Of a DNA stretch of 5,578 bases, positions 1-4,771 are shown piece after piece. The stretch comes from Paracoccaceae bacterium (GTDB lineage: Bacteria > Pseudomonadota > Alphaproteobacteria > Rhodobacterales > Rhodobacteraceae). Each line of letters starts with the position of its first letter. Position 1 is the stretch's first letter. The position numbers were made by a program, and so were the translations under genes. Location: the NCBI GenBank assembly GCA_023254015.1, contig JALQYS010000329.1, positions 1 through 5,578 of the forward strand, read 5' to 3'. The notes beneath the pieces were generated by a model that was not told where the DNA came from, made no database searches, and worked only from the letters and a program-made list of their open reading frames with translations.

Positions 1-254
1 GACCAGTCCCAGGTGCGCGGGTCTTTCTGCGCCTTGGTTTCCATGGCCATGCGCAGCGTGCCACCCATGGCGGGGGCATCCTGCGCCGTGGCCGGCGCCT
101 CAAGGCCCAGAAGGCCATAGGCGGCGGCGGCCGAGACGCCCAGCGCGGTGGAGCGGACGAGGAATTCGCGGCGGCTGAGTTCGCCCGACCGCACCTCGGC
201 GGCATACATCACCGCGCCCGGATGCAGCGTATCGGTGTCAAACGTGTCTTTCAT
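1..254 (-). CDS. Tat-exported family 5 ABC transporter substrate-binding protein, N-terminal part (cut by window edge)
   Basis: This is the first 84 codons of a periplasmic solute-binding protein of the oligopeptide/dipeptide/nickel type (SBP_bac_5 family), which would capture peptides or similar solutes and deliver them to an inner-membrane ABC permease. The ATG at 254-252 has an AGGGAG ribosome site six bases upstream (complement of 261-266). The N-terminus has a hydrophilic lead, then SRREFL at residues 27-32 (twin-arginine motif) and an Ala/Gly/Leu-rich stretch at about 37-50. A probable cleavage site follows at ATA-QD near residue 57. The mature start contains GGTLRMAM at 64-71, the typical first beta-strand of this family, and then KDPRTWDW, as in rhodobacterial relatives. 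The rest of the protein and any permease genes lie outside the window. The substrate cannot be told from this fragment. The family is confident; the ligand is unknown. Confidence 0.88.
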   Translation of the reverse strand, partial: MKDTFDTDTLHPGAVMYAAEVRSGELSRREFLVRSTALGVSAAAAYGLLGLEAPATAQDAPAMGGTLRMAMETKAQKDPRTWDW

Positions 255-260
255 GCTTGT

Positions 261-266
261 CTCCCT
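261..266 (-). promoter_or_regulatory. Ribosome binding site of the substrate-binding protein gene
   Basis: The minus strand reads AGGGAG here, six bases before the ATG. It is a good match to the anti-Shine-Dalgarno complement and supports the chosen start. Confidence 0.7.
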
Positions 267-281
267 GGCAGGCTTTGCCCT

Positions 282-301
282 GTTTTCATGCGCGTTTTCA
301 T
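282..301. repeat. Direct repeat of GTTTTCAT, period 12
   Basis: The 8-mer gttttcat occurs at 282-289 and again at 294-301, a spacing of 12 bases, in the leader of the substrate-binding protein gene (28-47 bases upstream of its ATG). It is AT-rich against a GC-rich background. It may be a regulator site or the promoter-proximal part of the leader; nothing in the sequence proves a function. Confidence 0.35.
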
Positions 302-553
302 TCGCCTTGATGCAGACCCCGGCAGGCCAGGATCCAACTGGTACGCAGCGATGGTACCTTCGTGCAGGTCGCCTTCTGTCGTGCCGATCCTGCCGTGATG
401 CCTTTGGCAACGCCCCCTTCGCCGCGATGGTCTCACCCTCACATTCGGCACCTTTTCGGGCCATCCGTCAACGACAAGATTCGACAATGAATGGCTCATC
501 CGCGACATTTGCGCGACGATTTCGTTGCCCCGAACCATCGCAAGGGGCGTGCT

Positions 554-595
554 GGAATTTCCGGGCTGATGGAGGGATTTCCGTCAATGCGGAAA
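554..595. promoter_or_regulatory. Candidate operator: two 10-base direct repeats 20 bases apart plus an inverted copy
   Basis: ggaatttccg at 554-563 and gggatttccg at 574-583 match at 9 of 10 positions with a period of 20 bases, close to two helical turns. The second copy is also the left arm of an inverted repeat (tttccg 578-583, cggaaa 590-595). AraC/XylS regulators often bind direct repeats about 21 bases apart, and an AraC-type gene ends less than 100 bases away. Function is inferred from arrangement only. Confidence 0.3.
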
Positions 596-643
596 ATCCG
601 GCGATTCTCGTGGGAGAGTTCCGCGCCTTGCGTCCAGGCAACA

Positions 644-659
644 GCGCGGCTTGCCGCGC
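644..659 (-). terminator. Candidate terminator after the AraC-family gene
   Basis: A perfect inverted repeat (gcgcggc 644-650, gccgcgc 653-659) starts 13 bases beyond the araC stop codon on the minus strand. In RNA it would give a 6-bp GC stem with a four-base loop, followed by TGTTGCC. The following T content is poor, so if it terminates transcription it may be leaky. The position fits a transcript end. Confidence 0.4.
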
Positions 660-672
660 CGTCGCGCGCCGG

Positions 673-1470
673 TCACAGCGACTTGCGAAAGGCCGTCGGC
701 GACACGCCGGTCATGTTCTGAAAGGCGCGCGTGAAATAGGCGGCCGAGCGGAAGCCAAGGCTCTCGCCGATCTGGCCGACCGGCGTGGTTGTTTCCGACA
801 AGAGGCGCAGCGCTTCGAAGATGCGGCGGTCTTGCAAGAGGTCGATGGCCGACCGGCCGCAGGTGGCCCGGCAGCAGCGCGTGAGATGCGTGGGCGTGAC
901 GCCCAGCCGCTCGGCCATCTCGCCGACGCCAAGGCCCTGGCGGAACTCGCGTTCCATCAACTGGGTAAACCGCGCCACCAGCTTGCGCGCGGCGTCGGGG
1001 GGCGCGGTGTCCGGCCCGGCCTTGACCGCCTGCCGCTCCAGCCAGACTCCGAGGAGGCCCAGATAATGATGCGTGGCGCGTTCATGCGCGGGCGTGTCGC
1101 TATCCATCTCGCGCTGGATCATGTCAAGGATGACATTCACCTCTTGCTGGGCATGCACTTCGCGGACACGCAGGTGCTGGGGCTGTCCGGGCAGGGTGAT
1201 GGTGTTGTCCTTGCCGAAAAACACTGCCGTACCAAAGACTTGCGGGCCGACCTCAAAGCCGTGCATCACGCCGGCGGGAATGAAGATGGCGTTGTGGGCG
1301 GTATAGCCGCGCGTCACGCCGGCCACGGTGATCCGCCCCTGACCCTTGGTGAACCACAGAAGGCAGGGCTCGCTGAGGGTGCGCATCGCCTCGACCCGCC
1401 AGCGGCCGGCGGCGGCCAGACGGGGCAGCGCCACAAGGCGCATCTGCGAAGCTTCGATCGGGGCGCTCAT
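673..1470 (-). CDS. AraC-family transcriptional regulator with N-terminal cupin-like domain
   Basis: This 265-residue protein is a DNA-binding transcription regulator. Its N-terminal half (about residues 20-110) has the short beta-strand pattern of an AraC-type ligand/cupin domain, including FIPAGVMHGFEVG at 63-75. The C-terminal half carries two helix-turn-helix units: VGEMAERLGVTPTHLTRCCR at 182-201 and VGQIGESLGFRSAAYFTRAF at 231-250. The second is followed by the family hallmark TGVSPTAFRKSL at the very end. The length is typical of the class. The start was chosen at the ATG at 1470-1468 because GAGG lies five bases upstream and the cupin domain begins soon after; the same frame runs open further upstream through miaA, but that part is a shadow. 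The gene lies 140 bases downstream of miaA and 418 bases upstream of a peptide-type transporter gene in the same orientation. Regulation of that transporter is plausible but unproven. The effector is unknown. Confidence 0.93.
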   Translation of the reverse strand: MSAPIEASQMRLVALPRLAAAGRWRVEAMRTLSEPCLLWFTKGQGRITVAGVTRGYTAHNAIFIPAGVMHGFEVGPQVFGTAVFFGKDNTITLPGQPQHLRVREVHAQQEVNVILDMIQREMDSDTPAHERATHHYLGLLGVWLERQAVKAGPDTAPPDAARKLVARFTQLMEREFRQGLGVGEMAERLGVTPTHLTRCCRATCGRSAIDLLQDRRIFEALRLLSETTTPVGQIGESLGFRSAAYFTRAFQNMTGVSPTAFRKSL

Positions 1471-1509
1471 CCTGACCTCGTTTTTGTTATTTCCAAACAA
1501 TTTGTCAGG
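1471..1509 (-). promoter_or_regulatory. AT-rich leader and possible promoter/operator of the AraC-family gene
   Basis: Just upstream of the regulator's GAGG ribosome site is an AT-rich patch with nested inverted repeats: cctgac (1471-1476) with gtcagg (1504-1509), and ttgtt (1484-1488) with aacaa (1496-1500). On the minus strand a weak -35-like TTGCCT and a -10-like TAACAA are 17 bases apart across it. The outer repeat overlaps the bases just before the ATG, so binding here could give autoregulation. The promoter match is weak; the repeats themselves are certain. Confidence 0.3.
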
Positions 1510-1576
1510 CAATCCGCGCGGACCCAAGGGAAAAAAAGAGAGAAATCCCGACATATCCCCCGCCGGCGGCCAAAGG

Positions 1577-1598
1577 TTGTGGACAAGTCTGTGGATGG
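1577..1598. promoter_or_regulatory. Two DnaA-box-like words in tandem
   Basis: TGTGGACAA at 1578-1586 matches the DnaA box complement TGTGGATAA at 8 of 9 positions. TGTGGATGG at 1590-1598 matches at 7 of 9, in the same orientation and 12 bases on. They lie in the miaA-araC spacer. Two imperfect boxes do not make an origin; they could bind DnaA weakly or be chance. Confidence 0.25.
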
Positions 1599-1610
1599 CG
1601 GAATTCCGCC
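1597..1610. repeat. Perfect 14-base palindrome directly after miaA
   Basis: GGCGGAATTCCGCC is a perfect palindrome abutting the miaA stop codon. As RNA it gives a 5-bp GC stem with an AATT loop, not followed by a T-run on the minus strand. It may act as a weak 3' end hairpin of the miaA message or as a protein site. Confidence 0.35.
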
Positions 1611-2480
1611 CTAGCTGCAGGGAAATTCGCGCCAGTCGCCCATGCGTGACCGGAACCAGGTGCGCTGGCGTTTGGCATAGCGGCGGCTTTGCAGGATGGC
1701 GGTCTGGATTGCCTCGCAAAGCTTTGTTTTTCCTTGCAGATGTGCAATCAGCTCTGGCGCGCCGATCGCCTTGGACGAGGGGCGTTCGGCCCGCCAGTCC
1801 GGCAGCGCCGCCCGTGCCTCTTCCAGCGCGCCGGCCTCGATCATGGCGTGAAAACGCCGGGCGATTCGCGCGTCGAGCCAGTCGACGGCGGGCCGCAGCA
1901 CCAGCGCTTCGGCCTGCGACAGCGGCAGGGCGGGCGGTGGGGTTTCGGCCTGCCATTCCGCCAGCCCCCGGCCCGTGGCGCGCAAGACCTCCCAGGCGCG
2001 CTGGATGCGCGCGCCATTCGCCCGGTCAATCCGCGCCGCCGTGCCTGCGTCCAGTTCGGCCAGCATTCCGCCGAAGCCTTCGGCCGCCACCCGCGCATCG
2101 GCCTCGGCCCGCACCGCAGGCGGGATCGGCGGAATATCGGCCAGCCCCTCGGTCAGGGCCGAAAAGTTCAGCCCCGTGCCCCCGACGATCACCACCGGGC
2201 GTTGCAGCAGCGGCACCACCTCGCGCAGCCAGCGGCCGGTCGAATAGGTCTCATCCCGGCCGACATGGCCATAAAGCGCATGCGGCAACGCGGCCTCCTC
2301 CTCGGGGCTGGGGCGCGCGGTCAGCACCCGCCAGCAGCCATAAACCTGCAAGGCATCGGCATTGACGATCAGCCGCCCGTCGCGCGCGGCAATCTCCATC
2401 GACAGCGCCGATTTGCCGCTGGCGGTGGGTCCGGCGATCAGCACCGGCGCCTCGCGCGAAATCCCCGAAATGGATGTCAT
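1611..2480 (-). CDS. miaA: tRNA dimethylallyltransferase (MiaA)
   Basis: MiaA transfers a dimethylallyl group from DMAPP to N6 of adenine 37 in tRNAs that read UNN codons, the first step toward ms2i6A, in the cytoplasm. The 289-residue product has the P-loop GPTASGKS at 17-24, the DALQVY substrate-binding segment at 42-47, and the GGTGLNFSALTEGLADIP block at 100-117. It also has an R-x-QRAWEV helix around 158-165, KAIGAPEL at 237-244, and the C-terminal signature SRRYAKRQRTWFR at 265-277. All are in family order and the length is normal. The ATG at 2480-2478 is the only sensible start before the P-loop; its ribosome site is weak, with GGAG about 13 bases upstream. The gene is divergent from pyrH, separated by 127 bases, and is followed in the same direction by the AraC-type gene. 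Identification is firm. Confidence 0.96.
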   Translation of the reverse strand: MTSISGISREAPVLIAGPTASGKSALSMEIAARDGRLIVNADALQVYGCWRVLTARPSPEEEAALPHALYGHVGRDETYSTGRWLREVVPLLQRPVVIVGGTGLNFSALTEGLADIPPIPPAVRAEADARVAAEGFGGMLAELDAGTAARIDRANGARIQRAWEVLRATGRGLAEWQAETPPPALPLSQAEALVLRPAVDWLDARIARRFHAMIEAGALEEARAALPDWRAERPSSKAIGAPELIAHLQGKTKLCEAIQTAILQSRRYAKRQRTWFRSRMGDWREFPCS

Positions 2481-2537
2481 CTTGGCCGGAATTCTCCACG
2501 GGGCCGGGCTCTGTCTGCCGGTGCCGCCGCATTCTGG

Positions 2538-2566
2538 TTGAACCTGTTTCAGTTTTGCGACATTTT
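2538..2566 (+). promoter_or_regulatory. Candidate pyrH promoter
   Basis: TTGAAC at 2538-2543 and CATTTT at 2561-2566 are separated by 17 bases, in the 127-base divergent miaA-pyrH region. The -35 keeps the TTGA core important in alphaproteobacterial housekeeping promoters; the -10 is a poor match. The start of transcription would be near 2573, giving a leader of about 35 bases. The word ttttgcg occurs at 2553-2559 and 2563-2569, ten bases apart, across the spacer and -10. Confidence 0.4.
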
Positions 2567-2597
2567 GCGCCGCAATCCAAGGCACCACCCAAACCCA

Positions 2598-2602
2598 AGG
2601 GA
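2598..2602 (+). promoter_or_regulatory. pyrH ribosome binding site
   Basis: AGGGA lies five bases before the pyrH ATG at 2608 and fixes the start; no competing in-frame start is nearby. Confidence 0.65.
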
Positions 2603-2607
2603 ATCCC

Positions 2608-3342
2608 ATGTCCGACATCGCCCCCACTTCCGGCGCCAAATACTCGCGCGTCATGCTGAAAATCTCGGGCGAGGCGCTGATGGGCGATCAGGGCTACGGC
2701 CTGCACCCGCCGACCGTGGCGCGGATCGCCGAAGAGGTGAAGTCGGTCCGCGACATGGGGGTCGAGGTCTGCATGGTCATCGGCGGCGGCAACATCTTTC
2801 GCGGGCTGGCGGGCAGCGCCCAGGGGATGGAGCGGACCACCGCCGACTATATGGGCATGCTGGCCACGGTGATGAACGCGCTGGCCATGCAATCGGCGCT
2901 GGAGCAGCTGGGCGTTTTCACCCGCGTTATCAGCGCCATTCCGATGGATCAGGTCTGCGAGCCCTACATCCGCCGCCGCGCCGTGCGCCACCTTGAGAAA
3001 AAGCGGGTCTGCATCTTTGCCGCCGGCACCGGCAACCCCTATTTCACCACCGACACCGCAGCGACCCTGCGCGCCAGCGAAATGGCCTGCGAGGCGATCT
3101 TCAAGGGCACCAAGGTGGACGGCGTCTATGACATGGACCCCAAGAAGCACGCCCATGCCAAGCGCTATGACCATGTGACCTATGACGAGGTGCTGCAAAA
3201 GCACCTAGGCGTGATGGATGCCAGCGCCATCGCGCTTGCGCGTGACAACAACCTGCCGATCATCGTCTTTTCGCTGGACGAACCGGGCGGGTTCCGCGGC
3301 ATCCTGTCGGGGCAGGGCACCTATACCCGCGTGCAGGATTGA
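2608..3342 (+). CDS. pyrH: Uridylate kinase (UMP kinase, PyrH)
   Basis: PyrH phosphorylates UMP to UDP with ATP in the cytoplasm, feeding all pyrimidine nucleotide synthesis. In bacteria it is a hexamer of the amino-acid-kinase fold, usually activated by GTP and inhibited by UTP. The 244-residue product shows the family motifs in order: LKISGEAL at 17-24 (phosphate-binding lysine), GGGNIFRG at 59-66, DYMGMLATVMNALA at 80-93 (UMP site), GTGNPYFTTDTAA at 140-152, and KGTKVDGVYDMDP at 166-178. A C-terminal MDASAIALARDNNLPIIVF core follows. Length and motifs are normal and nothing is missing. It is divergent from miaA and convergent with the L,D-transpeptidase gene, ending at a strong hairpin. 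Here frr is not directly downstream; two minus-strand genes intervene. Confidence 0.97.
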   Translation: MSDIAPTSGAKYSRVMLKISGEALMGDQGYGLHPPTVARIAEEVKSVRDMGVEVCMVIGGGNIFRGLAGSAQGMERTTADYMGMLATVMNALAMQSALEQLGVFTRVISAIPMDQVCEPYIRRRAVRHLEKKRVCIFAAGTGNPYFTTDTAATLRASEMACEAIFKGTKVDGVYDMDPKKHAHAKRYDHVTYDEVLQKHLGVMDASAIALARDNNLPIIVFSLDEPGGFRGILSGQGTYTRVQD

Positions 3343-3350
3343 CCAAAGAT

Positions 3351-3380
3351 CCTGCCGCCCGATCCGGTTCGGGCGGCAGG
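3351..3380. terminator. Strong hairpin, probable bidirectional terminator between convergent genes
   Basis: A perfect 12-bp inverted repeat (cctgccgcccga 3351-3362, tcgggcggcagg 3369-3380) with a six-base loop starts nine bases after the pyrH stop. It lies 23 bases beyond the stop of the oppositely read L,D-transpeptidase gene. There is no clear T-run on either side, as is common for terminators in GC-rich alphaproteobacteria. Its position between convergent genes suggests it ends both transcripts. Confidence 0.7.
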
Positions 3381-3403
3381 GCTTCGGGCGGTCGGGGCGC
3401 CGT

Positions 3404-4105
3404 TCAGTAAAGCGCGGCCAGCCCCGGCGGCTTGAGCGAGGGCAGGACCCGCACCGTCGCGCCGTGCCGCACCCGGTCGTGCAGGTCGATGATGTCGTGG
3501 TCCAGTAGCCGGATGCAGCCCGACGACACCGCCTTGCCCAGATGTTCGGGCTCGCAGGCGCCGTGGATGCGGTAAAGCGTGTCCTCTCCGTTCTGGAACA
3601 GATAAAGCGCCCGCGCGCCCAGGGGGTTGCCCGGGCCCGGGTCCATGCCGCCGTTGGCCACCGACCAGGGGGCAAGTTCGGGACGACGGGCGATCATCGC
3701 ATCGGGCACCTTCCAGCGCGGCCATTTGCGCGTGAACTGCAGCCGGGCATCGCCCGACCAGGAAAAGGCCTGCGCCCCCGTTCCCGCGCCATAGCGCATC
3801 GCGCTGGCCGGGCTTTCCACCAGATGCAGCAGGCCCGCGTCGGGGTCGACCACGATCGTGCCGGGGGCAAGGTCGGGAAAGGGGTTGTCCACCCGCTGAC
3901 GCCACAGCCGTTGCGGCACCACGCCCTCGGGCACGGCGGGCACCGGATAGGGCTCGTCCGGGAGGGCGCCGTAAAAGGCGGGCAGGGGAGGGATTGGCGG
4001 CGACGGCGGGGCGGCCGAGGCAGACTGGTGGCGGGACGTCGCGGGCAGGCAGGCCGAAAGCGAAACGGCGGCCCCCGCGGCCAAAAGGCTGCGTCTGGTC
4101 AGCAT
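3404..4105 (-). CDS. L,D-transpeptidase (YkuD domain) lipoprotein
   Basis: L,D-transpeptidases of the YkuD family form 3-3 peptidoglycan crosslinks or attach envelope proteins to peptidoglycan in the periplasm, using a catalytic cysteine. The 233-residue product has a signal sequence beginning MLTRRSLLAAG and a lipobox LSAC with the lipidated Cys at 19, so it is probably a lipoprotein. A Pro/Ser-rich linker follows at about 28-60. The catalytic domain spans about 80-222 and contains IHGACEP (His181) and the active-site motif SSGCIRL at 194-200 (Cys197, Arg199). The ATG at 4105-4103 has AAAGGA six bases upstream. TRR resembles a minimal twin-arginine motif, so Tat export is possible. The small secreted-protein gene lies 88 bases upstream in the same direction, so the two may share a transcript. 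Which reaction it performs cannot be told from sequence. Confidence 0.92.
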   Translation of the reverse strand: MLTRRSLLAAGAAVSLSACLPATSRHQSASAAPPSPPIPPLPAFYGALPDEPYPVPAVPEGVVPQRLWRQRVDNPFPDLAPGTIVVDPDAGLLHLVESPASAMRYGAGTGAQAFSWSGDARLQFTRKWPRWKVPDAMIARRPELAPWSVANGGMDPGPGNPLGARALYLFQNGEDTLYRIHGACEPEHLGKAVSSGCIRLLDHDIIDLHDRVRHGATVRVLPSLKPPGLAALY

Positions 4106-4111
4106 GGGATG

Positions 4112-4125
4112 TCCTTTCCGAAAGG
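4112..4125 (-). promoter_or_regulatory. Ribosome site of the L,D-transpeptidase gene inside a small hairpin
   Basis: The ribosome site AAAGGA (complement of 4112-4117) overlaps the inverted repeat CCTTTCGGAAAGG on the minus strand (4113-4125). It could fold as a 5-bp stem with a three-base loop, partly covering the site. The stem is short, so any effect on translation is uncertain. Confidence 0.35.
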
Positions 4126-4144
4126 GAATGGGGCAGGGCAGGAA

Positions 4145-4177
4145 GACCGGGCCGCGGCAAGCGCCCGGCGGCCGGTC
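4145..4177 (-). terminator. Possible hairpin between the small secreted-protein gene and the L,D-transpeptidase gene
   Basis: gaccgg (4145-4150) pairs with ccggtc (4172-4177); after one bulged base, four more pairs extend the stem (4152-4155 with 4168-4171). On the minus strand it is followed by TTCCTGCC. It lies in the 88-base gap and could partly terminate, or separate expression of the two genes. Low certainty, since GC-rich sequence makes such stems by chance. Confidence 0.25.
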
Positions 4178-4193
4178 CGTTCTGGAGATCTCT

Positions 4194-4580
4194 TCAGGCG
4201 GTCATGGCCACGAGGCGCGGCGGGCGGTGCGGCGGTGCCTCGCGCCGCGACGCGCCCGTGGGCCGGGGCTGTGCCGTCACGGTCTCCGGCTGACGGGTGG
4301 GTGCGACAAGGGTCATGCTGCCAGACAGGGCCGCATCCGGGGCACAGCGGAGATGTCCAAGGATACCGGTCTTGCAGCGCCTTGGTGGGGGTGCAAGCCG
4401 GTCGGTCGGCGCGGTCTGGGCCATGACGGCAGGTGCTGCGCCGGATGGGGCGGCGTTCAGGGCCTGCAACAACCCGACCGCCGAAGCGGCCGCCGGCCTT
4501 GCCGCCGCACCGGAATACGCCCCCCAAGGCAAGAGCGTGACGACAAGCGCCAGCCGAAGGATCCAGCCCAGATACACCAT
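4194..4580 (-). CDS. Small secreted protein of unknown function, Ala/Pro-rich with two cysteines
   Basis: I do not recognise a named family. The 128-residue product begins with a clear Sec-type signal peptide: hydrophobic LGWILRLALVVTLLPWGAY at 4-22, with likely cleavage in the Ala-rich stretch SGAAA-R at about 23-28. The mature part is Ala/Pro-rich and low in structure, except for a central segment PRRCKTGILGHLRCAPDAAL at 66-85. Its two cysteines (69 and 79) could form a disulphide. The tail is rich in Arg, Pro and Thr. I have an impression of similar short periplasmic proteins with a C-x(9)-C segment in rhodobacteria, but cannot verify it. Evidence for reality is the signal peptide, the codon pattern and a strand shared with the downstream L,D-transpeptidase gene. 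The ribosome site is poor (AGGGCC against the ATG), so the start is less certain. Confidence 0.62.
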   Translation of the reverse strand: MVYLGWILRLALVVTLLPWGAYSGAAARPAAASAVGLLQALNAAPSGAAPAVMAQTAPTDRLAPPPRRCKTGILGHLRCAPDAALSGSMTLVAPTRQPETVTAQPRPTGASRREAPPHRPPRLVAMTA

Positions 4581-4586
4581 GGCCCT

Positions 4587-4615
4587 GCCATGCCCGCCAA
4601 TGCCCCCAAGGTCAA
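4587..4615 (-). promoter_or_regulatory. Weak candidate promoter of the small secreted-protein gene
   Basis: On the minus strand TTGACC (complement of 4610-4615) and CATGGC (complement of 4587-4592) are 17 bases apart. The -35 is good and the -10 poor. Transcription would begin at or next to the ATG, implying a leaderless message if both promoter and start are right. This is speculative. Confidence 0.2.
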
Positions 4616-4641
4616 CCCTGACGCCGCGGACCGCCGCTCAC

Positions 4642-4658
4642 CTTGGCGCAACTTGGCG
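4642..4658. repeat. Direct repeat of CTTGGCG, period 10
   Basis: cttggcg occurs at 4642-4648 and 4652-4658, one helical turn apart, in the 191-base divergent region between the small secreted-protein gene and frr. It could be a regulator site; the words are short and may be chance. Confidence 0.25.
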
Positions 4659-4729
4659 TGAGGACCGGCAGCTGCCGCCGATCCTTCCGGCGCAGCGACA
4701 CCCCCTATTCCTTTTGTCGGCCCCGATGG

Positions 4730-4735
4730 TATAGA
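4730..4735 (+). promoter_or_regulatory. -10-like element upstream of frr
   Basis: TATAGA at 4730-4735 is a fair -10 match in an otherwise GC-rich region, 36 bases before the frr start. No good -35 is found 16-18 bases upstream; the hexamers there read about ATTCCT. frr must have a promoter in this region because its upstream neighbour is read the other way. Confidence 0.35.
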
Positions 4736-4771
4736 CAGCCCACGGTCACCTGCCGAAAAGATGAGGAAGAC

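Larger units (their letters stand above)
255..672. other. Non-coding stretch between the araC-type gene and the transporter gene
   Basis: These 418 bases hold no convincing gene. The open frames across it read as low-complexity Arg/Pro/Ser translations without recognisable domains. The stretch should contain the promoter of the substrate-binding protein gene, but no good -35/-10 pair stands out. It does hold a GC hairpin right after the araC stop, two near-identical 10-base words 20 bases apart at 554-583, a TTTCCG/CGGAAA inverted repeat at 578-595, and the GTTTTCAT direct repeat at 282-301. The length and the repeats suggest a regulated promoter region, possibly one bound by the neighbouring AraC-type protein. 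That link is inference. Confidence 0.6.

Noticed and set aside
251..538. 95-residue minus-strand open frame just upstream of the transporter gene
   Set aside because: The translation is Arg/Ser-rich with no motif, it lacks a clear ribosome site, and it overlaps the real start and ribosome site of the substrate-binding protein gene.
1471..1610. Chromosomal or plasmid replication origin
   Set aside because: Only two imperfect DnaA-box-like words and a short AT-rich patch are present in 140 bases, with no replication gene nearby.
148..1614. Long 488-residue open frame on the plus strand
   Set aside because: It overlaps the AraC-family gene and the transporter gene antisense, and its translation has no recognisable domain. 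It is a product of high GC in the antisense frame.
1471..1956. N-terminal extension of the AraC-family frame into miaA
   Set aside because: The extra 162 residues are Ala/Arg-rich shadow of miaA, while the ATG at 1470 has a good ribosome site and gives a normal family length.
1346..2365. 339-residue plus-strand open frame opposite miaA
   Set aside because: It is Pro/Arg/Ala-rich with no domain and is antisense to a certain gene.
2481..2654. N-terminal extension of the miaA frame into pyrH
   Set aside because: It would cross the divergent promoter region and overlap pyrH. The P-loop begins at residue 17 from the chosen ATG, as expected for the family.
3542..4426. 294-residue plus-strand open frame opposite the L,D-transpeptidase gene
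   Set aside because: It is a Gly/Arg-rich shadow, whereas the opposite strand has a lipobox and an intact YkuD active site.
4104..4661. 185-residue plus-strand open frame opposite the small secreted protein
   Set aside because: It has no signal or domain and low-complexity Arg/Gly composition. The minus-strand frame has a proper signal peptide and sits in line with its neighbour.
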